Assembly: GCA_964606325.1 (NCBI GenBank)
Contig: CAZSGE010000002.1
Span: 62,001-126,000, forward strand
Source of the DNA: Berkiella sp964606325
Lineage (GTDB): Bacteria; Pseudomonadota; Gammaproteobacteria; Berkiellales; Berkiellaceae
Direction of reading: 5' to 3'
Length of the DNA: 64,000 bases
A program made the position numbers and the translations under genes. Shown here in pieces: positions 43,736 to 51,633 of this stretch. The first letter of the stretch is position 1; every line of letters starts with the position of its first letter. The notes below the pieces were generated by a model. That model was not told the origin of the DNA. It made no database searches and saw only the letters and a list, made by a program, of their open reading frames with translations.

Positions 43736-44992
43736 TCAAGAAAATTGCTTTAATATTCTTTTACATTGATTGTTTATGACTTTCCTAACACGTTGCAAGG
43801 CAGGAAAATTACCATATTTGTTTTGAAATTCTTCTTCTAGAGGAATGAGTGTATCATTAAGCTTGACAGACATTTCGCGGATTAAATTCATGAAATAGGG
43901 TTCTCTTACATTACATTCCTGGGCCATTCTTAGCCAATGATCCTTTGAAATTAGATCGGGGTTAAATTCTCCTCCTACAGATAATGCCAGTTTAGTATCT
44001 ATTCTTTCAACAGCTCTTGTGCAGACTAAATCATAAAAAGGAGCAAGCTCAGGTTGATGATTTTGACTATAAAGAAGCGAAAGATTTTTGGCATGACCAT
44101 CTGAGTTTCCTGCAAGCACATTGAAAATTTGCCATTTTAACAAATTTTCAAGGTCCTTTATTGGATTAATAACAACTTGTTGAATTAACTGATAACATTC
44201 TTTGAAAGAAGGTCCACCTTCAACCTGGTATTTTTTATCATAACCAATACCAAGCGCCTGACAAAAGTCTTCCTGATGCAATCGCACGACAGGTTCATTA
44301 GGAACTACTATACGATCATATCTTTTGATCAATAAAAAGAGTTCTTTATGATGTTGATGTAGTTCAACGTTCGCAACAGGCAAACCAACCGCACCTGCTA
44401 TATATGTAGTAAAACACTCATACAATGGAATATTTCGATATTCGGCTACTTCAAATTTTATGATATGCGAAGAGGGAGATGCATTTTGTGGTAACAAATA
44501 GTCATTACCACTATACAAAATAGGACATTTATCATGTGCACCAGCGAGTGATAATCTTGGGCGATCGCTCTCTGAGCTGAATTGATAAATACCGCCTTTT
44601 CTGATTAGAATTCTAGTTAACTCCTCATCAGATAATTTTTTATACTGATCAATATCGCTGGGTCTTAGTGATATAGGTAAAATTGATAAGGCGCCAGCGC
44701 ATTCTCCCCCAATCGCCTTTAACAATTCAAAATCTGAATTAGAGATTTTTAAGTCTCTAATAATATGAGATCGCGCCTGCGCTTCTGGTAATAAATTAAC
44801 AAAGAACAGATGGGCTTTGCCCACTTCTGGAATAAATTCTTCTTTATCAAAAGGTAATTGTTGAGAAATTGGGAAACCATGACGTTTCCATGTGTTTTCA
44901 TAACGAAAGCCTATCATACCAACTGCATTACGCCAGATTTTCCCTACAAGTTTGTCTGTATACCAAACATTTAAGTAATCATTATTCATCAT
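43736..44992 (-). CDS. hipA: HipA-family serine/threonine-kinase toxin
   Basis: HipA phosphorylates a tRNA synthetase (GltX in E. coli) and halts growth. The 418-residue protein is full length with all key parts: Ser148 in SLAGAHDK (the autophosphorylated Ser of the P-loop-like motif), Lys179 in HIIKFE, and the catalytic NSDGHAKN with Asp298 and Asn303. PFYDLV carries the metal Asp. Nothing looks broken. It overlaps the antitoxin gene by 11 bases. The pair stands as an insert between lnt and leuS. The target of this HipA is not known. Confidence 0.92.
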   Translation of the reverse strand: MMNNDYLNVWYTDKLVGKIWRNAVGMIGFRYENTWKRHGFPISQQLPFDKEEFIPEVGKAHLFFVNLLPEAQARSHIIRDLKISNSDFELLKAIGGECAGALSILPISLRPSDIDQYKKLSDEELTRILIRKGGIYQFSSESDRPRLSLAGAHDKCPILYSGNDYLLPQNASPSSHIIKFEVAEYRNIPLYECFTTYIAGAVGLPVANVELHQHHKELFLLIKRYDRIVVPNEPVVRLHQEDFCQALGIGYDKKYQVEGGPSFKECYQLIQQVVINPIKDLENLLKWQIFNVLAGNSDGHAKNLSLLYSQNHQPELAPFYDLVCTRAVERIDTKLALSVGGEFNPDLISKDHWLRMAQECNVREPYFMNLIREMSVKLNDTLIPLEEEFQNKYGNFPALQRVRKVINNQCKRILKQFS

Positions 44993-45227
44993 TTTTATTC
45001 ACATAGCCACGAGGTTGAATGATAACTTCTAGCCCAAGCATGTTGATTGCTTTGATAACCTTACCTATTTCTGCAGTTTCTTTGCCCCGCTCAAGTTCGG
45101 ATAAAAATCGCAAACTTAAATGGCTAAGATTAGATACTTTTTCTAAAGTGAGCATTTGGCTTTTTCGATACGCTCGGATGAACTCGCCCAACTCAGCGGT
45201 GGAGGAAATCGTAATATGCTGTTTCAT
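44982..45227 (-). CDS. hipB: HipB-family XRE antitoxin
   Basis: The 81-residue protein has one XRE helix-turn-helix (LGEFIRAYRKSQMLTLEKVSNLSHLSLRFLSELERGK) and a short C-terminal strand (GLEVIIQPRG) as in HipB. HipB binds HipA and represses its own operon. It lies just upstream of hipA, and three palindromic operators stand in front. The C-terminal tail is short, ending YVNKNDE. Confidence 0.9.
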   Translation of the reverse strand: MKQHITISSTAELGEFIRAYRKSQMLTLEKVSNLSHLSLRFLSELERGKETAEIGKVIKAINMLGLEVIIQPRGYVNKNDE

Positions 45228-45244
45228 TTGTGGTTTCGATTAAA

Positions 45245-45362
45245 TTTTACCGTACGGTAAAAATAGCGCTCAAATACCATACAGTCAAGAAAATTTGTAC
45301 CGTACGGGATAATATAAAGATTAATCGATTAATAATGGTAATATTTTACCGTACGGGATAAA
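45245..45362 (-). promoter_or_regulatory. Three evenly spaced hipBA operators
   Basis: The core ACCGTACGG occurs three times. Operator 1 is a perfect 18-bp palindrome, TTTTACCGTACGGTAAAA (45245-45262). Operators 2 (45297-45312) and 3 (45344-45362) read TACCGTACGGGATA, whose reverse strand begins TATCC, the half-site of E. coli HipB operators. Centres are 50 and 49 bases apart, close to whole helical turns, which would suit looping or cooperative binding. Confidence 0.85.
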
Positions 45363-45370
45363 TTGAGAGC

Positions 45371-45415
45371 TGATATCAATATAAACCAACTCAAAGTTGA
45401 TTTATATTGATATCA
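45371..45415. repeat. 45-bp nearly perfect hairpin
   Basis: TGATATCAATATAAA (45371-45385) and TTTATATTGATATCA (45401-45415) are perfect 15-bp arms. Inside, CAACT (45387-45391) pairs with AGTTG (45395-45399) around CAA, after one mismatch. It lies beyond the hip operators, before the small lipoprotein gene's 3' end. It may be a terminator for that convergent gene or another regulator site. Confidence 0.75.
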
Positions 45416-45459
45416 TGATTACTGTAACTTATTGTTTTTATTATAATATATTGCAAAAA

Positions 45460-45672
45460 TTAAGGTACCACATTTCCTTCCATCATACCCATCCCCGCGG
45501 CCGCGCCGATAGCAGCCGCCACTGCCACGCCCACAATTTTAAGAGGCAAAAGGGCAACAGCGAGAACGGCATTTGTTGTGCTTGCTTGTTGTGAGGGATT
45601 GGAGCCTGCGCCAAAACATCCCTGAAGCAATATCAACATAAAAATGACACTTAATTTTCTTCCTTTATGCAT
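45460..45672 (-). CDS. Small Gly/Ala-rich lipoprotein
   Basis: The 70-residue product has a lipoprotein signal (LSVIFMLILLQGC, lipobox LQGC), a short polar stretch, and a Gly/Ala-rich hydrophobic segment (VGVAVAAAIGAAAGMGMM) like a glycine-zipper. It was not otherwise recognised. Glycine-zipper lipoproteins often sit in the outer membrane. It is divergent from leuS. Confidence 0.6.
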   Translation of the reverse strand: MHKGRKLSVIFMLILLQGCFGAGSNPSQQASTTNAVLAVALLPLKIVGVAVAAAIGAAAGMGMMEGNVVP

Positions 45673-45740
45673 GTGAAATCCTTTGATAAGTGTTAAAATA
45701 CGATATCTTAACTAACTTTAGATTAATAAAAATAAATACT

Positions 45741-48203
45741 ATGCAAGAGCATTATCATCCAGAACACATTGAACAAGAAACCCAAGCTTACTGGGAACAA
45801 CATCATAGTTTTACAGTTAAAGAAGATCCGTCCAGGGAAAAATTCTATTGCTTAAGTATGTTCCCTTACCCAAGTGGTCACCTACATGTCGGCCATGTGC
45901 GTAATTATACGCTGGGCGATGTCATTGCCCGCTTCCATCGAATGCAAAATAAAAATGTGTTGCACCCCATTGGTTGGGATGCCTTTGGCTTGCCCGCAGA
46001 AAATGCAGCCTTACAACATAAAGTACCGCCTAGTGTGTGGACCTATGACAACATTGCGCATATGCGTAAACAATTTAAAAGTTTAGGCCTTTCATTTGAT
46101 TGGTCTAGAGAAATTGCTACTTGCTCCCCAGAATATTATCGTTGGGAACAATGGTTCTTTATTAAGATGTATGAAAAAGGGTTAGTGTACAAAAAGAATT
46201 CAGTGGTGAACTGGGATCCAGTTGATCAAACCGTTTTAGCGAATGAACAAGTGATAGATGGTCGCGGTTGGCGATCGGGCGCTAAAGTCGAACGGCGCGC
46301 TATTCCTCAATGGTTTTTGAAAATCACCGACTATGCACAAGAATTACTAGATTCGCTCGATAATATGCCAGGCTGGCCTGAGCAAGTGCGCACCATGCAA
46401 CGTAATTGGATTGGTCGCTCTGAAGGGGTCACTTTCCAATTTAAAGTAGAAAACGAAAATATTGCGCCAATTGAAGTGTACACGACTCGTATTGACACCT
46501 TAATGGGTGTGACTTATCTCGCTGTAGCGCCACAACATCCCATCATTGATCTTGCGGTTAAACAACAACCCGAGTTACAAACCTTTATTGATGCATGCAA
46601 AAATCTCAAAGTCGCTGAAGCGGATTTAGCAACACAAGAAAAAGAAGGCAAACCCACCGGTTTATTTGCTTTACACCCTATTACCCATGAACGCTTACCT
46701 ATTTGGGTGGGTAATTATGTGGTGATGGATTATGGCACAGGCGCTGTGATGGCCGTGCCCGCACACGATCAACGCGATTATGAATTTGCTAAAAAATATG
46801 ACCTTCCCATTAAAGAAGTGATTCGTCCTTTAGATGGTGCATCCGTACTGGATAAACAAGCTTATACGGCATTGGAAGGTAAATTAATCAATTCAGGTAT
46901 CTATGATAATTTAACCCCTCAAGATGCCTTAGTAAAAATTGCACAAGATTTAGAAACCAGTGGCACAGGCAAACGCCAAGTCAATTTCCGTCTTCGTGAC
47001 TGGGGCGTTTCAAGGCAGCGTTATTGGGGTGCGCCTATTCCAATGATCGAATGCCCAACCTGCGGCACCGTACCTGTTCCCGAAAAAGATTTACCGGTGA
47101 AACTCCCTGAAGGCGTTACACCTGATGGTGCCACTTCCATTTTGACGCAAATGAAAGAATTTTATGAAGTTGATTGCCCAAAATGCCATCAAAAAGCGCG
47201 TCGCGAAACCGATACCTTCGATACTTTCATGGAATCATCTTGGTATTACTTGCGTTATGCTTGCCCTGATCAGCATGAGAAAATCTTAGATGAAAGAGCA
47301 CAATACTGGACACCTGTCGATCAATACATCGGCGGGATTGAGCATGCTATTTTGCATTTATTATATTCACGCTTTTTACATAAAGTCTTACGTGACTTAA
47401 AGCTTGTTGATTCTAATGAGCCGTTTACCAATTTACTTACCCAAGGCATGGTGCTCAAAGACGGTAGTAAAATGTCTAAATCTAAAGGCAACACAGTTGA
47501 TCCACAATTGCTGATTGATCAATTTGGCGCCGACACCGTTCGTTTGTTTATTATGTTTGCGGCTCCTCCTGAACAATCCTTAGAATGGTCAGATACTGGC
47601 GTGGAAGGTGCGTTTCGCTTTTTGAAACGTTTATGGCGCCTTGTGGCAACCCATGTGGCTGAACACGGTCTAACAGAGACTGCACTTGTCGGTGTTAGCT
47701 TAAACGAGAAGCAAAAAAACTTATATCGCCATATAAACGAAACGATCCTCAAGGTAACTGACGATTTAAAACGACGTTATACTTTTAATACGGCTATCGC
47801 AGCTGTCATGGAATTAGTCAATGCGGCTTCGGCCTTTACAGTCAATGACGCAACGGATGCCAAAGTTAAACAAGCAGCTATTGAAGCGATAGTCTTAATG
47901 CTGTCACCTATCGTGCCACATATCACCCATGCTTTATGGCACCACCTTGGTAAAACGGGCGCCATCATGGATACGCCATGGCCATCCGTTGATAATCAAG
48001 CGTTAGTCAAAGATGTGTTCCAAGTGGTTGTGCAAGTTAACGGTAAAATGCGCGCGAATATTGATATGGCAGCCAATACCTCTGAAGACGCCATGAAAGA
48101 AATTGCGTTAAACCATGAAAACATTACGAGGCATATAGAAGGCAAAACCGTACGCAAAATCATTGTGGTGGGACAAAAATTAGTGAATATCGTAGCGAAT
48201 TAG
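45741..48203 (+). CDS. leuS: Leucyl-tRNA synthetase
   Basis: LeuRS charges tRNA-Leu. The 820-residue protein has the HIGH-type motif HVGHVRNYTLGDV, the CP1 editing domain (VYTTRIDTLMGVTYLAVAP, GTGAVMAVPAHDQRD), the zinc-like CPTCGTVP/CPKCH insert, and KMSKSKGN. ATG 45741 gives the usual N-terminus (QEHYHPEHIEQETQAYW); an earlier in-frame start would add 17 unlike residues. No clear ribosome site. It opens the leuS-lptE-holA operon. Confidence 0.97.
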   Translation: MQEHYHPEHIEQETQAYWEQHHSFTVKEDPSREKFYCLSMFPYPSGHLHVGHVRNYTLGDVIARFHRMQNKNVLHPIGWDAFGLPAENAALQHKVPPSVWTYDNIAHMRKQFKSLGLSFDWSREIATCSPEYYRWEQWFFIKMYEKGLVYKKNSVVNWDPVDQTVLANEQVIDGRGWRSGAKVERRAIPQWFLKITDYAQELLDSLDNMPGWPEQVRTMQRNWIGRSEGVTFQFKVENENIAPIEVYTTRIDTLMGVTYLAVAPQHPIIDLAVKQQPELQTFIDACKNLKVAEADLATQEKEGKPTGLFALHPITHERLPIWVGNYVVMDYGTGAVMAVPAHDQRDYEFAKKYDLPIKEVIRPLDGASVLDKQAYTALEGKLINSGIYDNLTPQDALVKIAQDLETSGTGKRQVNFRLRDWGVSRQRYWGAPIPMIECPTCGTVPVPEKDLPVKLPEGVTPDGATSILTQMKEFYEVDCPKCHQKARRETDTFDTFMESSWYYLRYACPDQHEKILDERAQYWTPVDQYIGGIEHAILHLLYSRFLHKVLRDLKLVDSNEPFTNLLTQGMVLKDGSKMSKSKGNTVDPQLLIDQFGADTVRLFIMFAAPPEQSLEWSDTGVEGAFRFLKRLWRLVATHVAEHGLTETALVGVSLNEKQKNLYRHINETILKVTDDLKRRYTFNTAIAAVMELVNAASAFTVNDATDAKVKQAAIEAIVLMLSPIVPHITHALWHHLGKTGAIMDTPWPSVDNQALVKDVFQVVVQVNGKMRANIDMAANTSEDAMKEIALNHENITRHIEGKTVRKIIVVGQKLVNIVAN

Positions 48204-48206
48204 TTC

Positions 48207-48701
48207 ATGAGCATACGCAATAAAATGAGATTATTCAGTGTTGTCTTGATTGCTATCATGCTCGCTGGCTGTGGATTTCATCTGCGCCACAGCCAAGCTG
48301 ACTTAAGCAAAAAATATCCAACAATTATTTTAACTGCCTCTGGCTCTAACACTTTGAACCAAGGGCTCTATCGCGCACTGATTGCGTCAAAGGTTCATGT
48401 TGTTGAAAATAGTGACACCGTGATGGCGCCACGCTTGTCGGTGGCATCACAAGAATTAACTTCACAGCCTCTGGTATATGGGCCAGACAGTGAATTACGC
48501 CGTGAGCGCTTAAAAATGTCGGTGGTCTTTACATTTGGTGCAGGCAACACGCAATCTATTGAGCTTGCTACTGAGCGCGATCGCCAGCTTAACCCTAACC
48601 AACACTTAGGTGATAATGCTGAAAAAGTGGTTATTGAAAGAGAAATGCAAGCCGACATTATCAGCCAACTACTACGCTATTTAGCGACGAAGCCTGCTTA
48701 A
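48207..48701 (+). CDS. lptE: LPS-assembly lipoprotein LptE
   Basis: LptE plugs the LptD barrel and helps place LPS on the cell surface. The 164-residue protein has a lipoprotein signal ending LAGC (Cys22), the conserved GFHLRHS just after it, and a C-terminal RQLNPNQHLGDNAEKVVIEREMQADIISQLLRYL. It lies 3 bases after leuS and overlaps holA by 1 base. Confidence 0.93.
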   Translation: MSIRNKMRLFSVVLIAIMLAGCGFHLRHSQADLSKKYPTIILTASGSNTLNQGLYRALIASKVHVVENSDTVMAPRLSVASQELTSQPLVYGPDSELRRERLKMSVVFTFGAGNTQSIELATERDRQLNPNQHLGDNAEKVVIEREMQADIISQLLRYLATKPA

Positions 48702-49666
48702 TGAGATTAACGCCACCTTCACTCTTACAACATCTTAACAAAAGCCTGGCCAACCTTTATCTACTGTTTGGCAATGAGCATTTTCTGGTGGAAGAAAGCT
48801 GTAAAGCTATTCGAGCGCGTATACACCAATTAGGTGAAGTTGAGCACCACATTCTAAATGACGCATCTAGCGAGCAGGTAAACACGCTGATTGAACAGCG
48901 ATCCTTGTTTGCGAATGCAAAAATCATTGAGATTAAAATTAACAAGTTTAATCCTGCTTTGATTAGCACCCTACAGGCGTTATGCGAAACACCTTTAACT
49001 GACTGTTACATTATTATTCAAGCGCAAATGCTCACCCGCGCCCAGCAACAAGCAAAATGGTTCACAATGGTCGAGCAAATTGGGATTGTGGTTGCTCACT
49101 GGCCACTAACAGGCGCTCAATTTTCACAATGGGTAGATGAACAGGCGTCCCAAAAAGGCGTGACGCTCACCCCAGAGCTGCGTATGCGTCTTCTTAGCTA
49201 CACAGAAGGAAATGCACTTGCAGCGGCACAAGAAATTGATAGGCTGCGTCTAACAGGCACAGAAATTTACTTTGAGTCCATGAGCAAATTTGAGCTCTTT
49301 GAGCTGATTGACGCTGCACTTTCAAGACAACCAGCGCGGGTTATTAAAATTGTCAGTTATCTAAAAAATTCTAAAGAAGCACTGCAATTAGTGATATGGT
49401 CTTTAGGGCAAACCATACGCGCCCTTAATCGCTGCGCAAATGCCTCTCCCGCGCGCCACACCAGCACTTTATCGCAAGCTGGGATCCGTACTCAGAGCCA
49501 TCCGCTTTATTTAAGAGCCCTCAAAGATACGCCAAATACACACTGGGTTTCTTTACTTGCATATTTATTCTGCGCTGATAAACAATTAAAATCTGGCAAC
49601 GAAACGAGCGCCTGGCAAACGGTGCTAGACCTTAGTTTACGATTGGCGAACTCGCCAGTTTTTTAG
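48701..49666 (+). CDS. holA: DNA polymerase III subunit delta
   Basis: HolA opens the beta clamp within the clamp loader. The 321-residue protein has the family opening LYLLFGNEHFLVEESCKAIRAR, a LFANAKIIEIKINKFN strand, and the collar region (ALQLVIWSLGQTIRALNRCA, KDTPNTHWVSLLAYLFCADKQLKSG). It overlaps lptE by 1 base. In many relatives nadD follows; it does not here. Confidence 0.94.
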   Translation: MRLTPPSLLQHLNKSLANLYLLFGNEHFLVEESCKAIRARIHQLGEVEHHILNDASSEQVNTLIEQRSLFANAKIIEIKINKFNPALISTLQALCETPLTDCYIIIQAQMLTRAQQQAKWFTMVEQIGIVVAHWPLTGAQFSQWVDEQASQKGVTLTPELRMRLLSYTEGNALAAAQEIDRLRLTGTEIYFESMSKFELFELIDAALSRQPARVIKIVSYLKNSKEALQLVIWSLGQTIRALNRCANASPARHTSTLSQAGIRTQSHPLYLRALKDTPNTHWVSLLAYLFCADKQLKSGNETSAWQTVLDLSLRLANSPVF

Positions 49667-49768
49667 CGCCTTGATGCAAAAAATTTGAAAATATATCACC
49701 CGATACTGTTAACCTTTGACGTCTAGGTATATAGTAAAAATAAGGAAGAGATAATTTTAAGGGGGAAT

Positions 49769-49813
49769 ATGCAACAAATTTGGTTCAATGCAAAGAAGGG
49801 GCGCGAGTATTGA
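49769..49813 (+). CDS. Possible 14-codon leader peptide before rsfS
   Basis: ATG 49769 follows a strong ribosome site (GGGGG) by 3 bases and encodes MQQIWFNAKKGREY before TGA 49811. The stop is 20 bases before the rsfS start. No run of regulatory codons is seen, so an attenuator role is unclear. It could be a translated leader or chance. It stands where nadD is found in other gammaproteobacteria but does not resemble NadD. Confidence 0.3.
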   Translation: MQQIWFNAKKGREY

Positions 49814-49833
49814 AAACCAATAGAAGGCCAACT

Positions 49834-50178
49834 ATGCATATAAACGAATTACTCCATTCCGTTCTCAATGATCTTAGCGATCTCAAAGCCGTTAATATTA
49901 CTCCTCTAGATGTTCGTCAAATCACTTCAATAACCGATTACATGGTCATCGCTTCAGGCAACTCAAGCAGACATGTTCGTGCTATTGCAGACAACTTAAT
50001 TCACAAAATGAAAGAGCGTTCACTCCAACCTTTTAGTATCGAAGGCGATACGGAAGATGAGTGGGTGCTGGTAGATTTAGGTGATGTTGTTGTCCATATA
50101 ATGCAACCTAGAACACGAGATTTTTATAATCTTGAAAAGTTATGGACTGATTGCAATCATCATTTAAAAGCATCATAG
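49834..50178 (+). CDS. rsfS: Ribosomal silencing factor RsfS
   Basis: RsfS binds L14 and blocks subunit joining in starvation. The 114-residue protein has DLKAVNITPLDVRQITSITDYMVIASGNSSRHVRAIADNL and GDTEDEWVLVDLGDVVVHIMQPRTRDFYNLEKLW, the full family core. ATG 49834 was chosen because GAAGG lies 7 bases upstream. It precedes rlmH by 6 bases. Confidence 0.96.
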   Translation: MHINELLHSVLNDLSDLKAVNITPLDVRQITSITDYMVIASGNSSRHVRAIADNLIHKMKERSLQPFSIEGDTEDEWVLVDLGDVVVHIMQPRTRDFYNLEKLWTDCNHHLKAS

Positions 50179-50184
50179 CCTGAT

Positions 50185-50655
50185 ATGCAGTGCCTTATCA
50201 TTTGCGTTGGCAATAAAATGCCCTCGTGGTGCATTGAAGCGTGCGAGGAATATTTGACTCGATTGCGTCATTCTATGAAATGTGTATTGATAGAGATCCC
50301 AGCGGCAAAAAGGCACAAAGCGGGCAATGTAGCACAATACAAAGAAGAAGAAGCTTTAAAGATTTTGCAAAAAATCACGCCCATGCATCATGTGGTGGCA
50401 TTGGAGGTCACTGGCAATGCTTGGTCAACCCCAAAAGTGGCAAATGCCTTATCATCTTGGCAGCAACTTGGCAAAGATGTGGCTTTTTTGATTGGCGGCC
50501 CCGATGGATTATCAGAGAAATGTTTGGCACGTGCCAATCAACAATGGTCCCTTTCAGCGTTAACCTTTCCGCATCCTTTAGCACGTGTCGTGTTACTTGA
50601 GCAGCTTTACAGAGCATGGAGTATTTTGTCGAATCATCCGTATCATCGGGAATGA
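50185..50655 (+). CDS. rlmH: 23S rRNA (pseudouridine-1915-N3) methyltransferase RlmH
   Basis: RlmH methylates pseudouridine 1915 in helix 69. The 156-residue SPOUT protein has the N-terminal LIICVGNKMPSWCIEACEEYLTRL, the SAM-knot FLIGGPDGL, and the C-terminal LARVVLLEQLYRAWSILSNHPYHRE. The rsfS-rlmH pair is conserved. A paired inverted repeat follows the stop. Confidence 0.96.
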   Translation: MQCLIICVGNKMPSWCIEACEEYLTRLRHSMKCVLIEIPAAKRHKAGNVAQYKEEEALKILQKITPMHHVVALEVTGNAWSTPKVANALSSWQQLGKDVAFLIGGPDGLSEKCLARANQQWSLSALTFPHPLARVVLLEQLYRAWSILSNHPYHRE

Positions 50656-50674
50656 GCTACAATCTAATATTTTT

Positions 50675-50770
50675 GAGGGCAGACACAAGGTCTGCCCCTA
50701 CAACATTCTTTTCATTTTGGAAACAGAAAAATAAGCTCAGCGCGTAGGGGCAAACCTTGTGTTTGCCCTC
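50675..50770. repeat. Paired 27-bp inverted repeat between convergent genes
   Basis: Bases 50675-50701 and 50744-50770 are inverted copies that differ at two sites. Each arm is itself a hairpin (GGGCAGAC/GTCTGCCC in the first). Words like these (GTAGGGGCA...TGCCC) are seen between genes in many bacteria. It could serve as a bidirectional terminator for rlmH and the DUF2059 gene. Confidence 0.75.
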
Positions 50771-50786
50771 TTTGAACAGCGATAAA

Positions 50787-51404
50787 TTAATCCGTCTTAG
50801 CCTTCTCGTTAGTTTTCTCGTTATTCTTCGGTAAATATTTCCAAACAATCGCCATATATTGTTTTTCATGTTTCTTTAACAATATTTCACCAATCCGTTG
50901 GGTTTTAAGTTTTAGTTCCGGATCCGCTTTGATGAACTTTGCACCCACTGGGCTTTGATAAAATTTAATCAGATCGTTCATGTCATCTAAAGTGAAATAT
51001 TGTGAATATAAAATAGAAAGTTGGCTAATGGTTTCTGGAGAAAGAAATAATTCATAAAAAAATTGTTCTAAATCAGCAAGCATCTCTTTTGTCACCACTT
51101 GCTTCATTTTGGGATCATTTTCCATTTCTTGTTTGAATTTGCCAACAATCACTTCTGCGGCATTTTGCGCAAAGTTGGTTGTCTTTGCCCATTGCAACAC
51201 CATTTGGTTGTAAACCGGACCTGGATCTTCTCCAATACTGTCAGGCACTTTTTGTTGATTGCTTTCAGGTTTGGCTTGGGGTTTATTTTGGGGCGCATTG
51301 GTGCTGGCACCGGCATAAGCCTGGGTTTGTAAAAAGAGTACGCTGACCAGCAATAAAGCTTTGCCTGTAGACATTCTAGATAAACAACTAACATAATGTT
51401 TCAT
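50787..51404 (-). CDS. DUF2059 secreted protein
   Basis: The 205-residue protein has a signal peptide (ALLLVSVLFLQTQAYA), a Gln/Pro-rich linker, and the DUF2059 domain: LEQFFYELFLSPETISQLSILYSQYFTLDDMNDLIKFYQSPVGAKFIKADPEL. The Y-x-x-x-F-T ... F-Y-x-S-P-x-G signature is clear. Function is unknown. It is inserted, on the opposite strand, between rlmH and mrdA, which are adjacent in relatives. Confidence 0.85.
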   Translation of the reverse strand: MKHYVSCLSRMSTGKALLLVSVLFLQTQAYAGASTNAPQNKPQAKPESNQQKVPDSIGEDPGPVYNQMVLQWAKTTNFAQNAAEVIVGKFKQEMENDPKMKQVVTKEMLADLEQFFYELFLSPETISQLSILYSQYFTLDDMNDLIKFYQSPVGAKFIKADPELKLKTQRIGEILLKKHEKQYMAIVWKYLPKNNEKTNEKAKTD

Positions 51405-51633
51405 TGCTGCGCCTCAATGCCACTCAGTTTTGGCAAATAGTTTTGTTAAAAGGTTAACTCATAAATAGTAACGAGCCTTATCTAAAAAATATGCTAGAAA
51501 GTGCTTGTACACAATCACTTTCTCACCCAATTTAACAGTTATCAAACTTTCTATTGTACTTTTCTACGGATAAAACCTTTTAAATAAGCTTAAAGCCTTG
51601 AGCTCACTTTTAGTTTGCAAGATACTGTGGCAG

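Noticed and set aside
49769..49813. Remnant of nadD
   Set aside because: The 14-residue peptide has no likeness to the NadD nucleotide-binding start (GGTFDPIHxGH).
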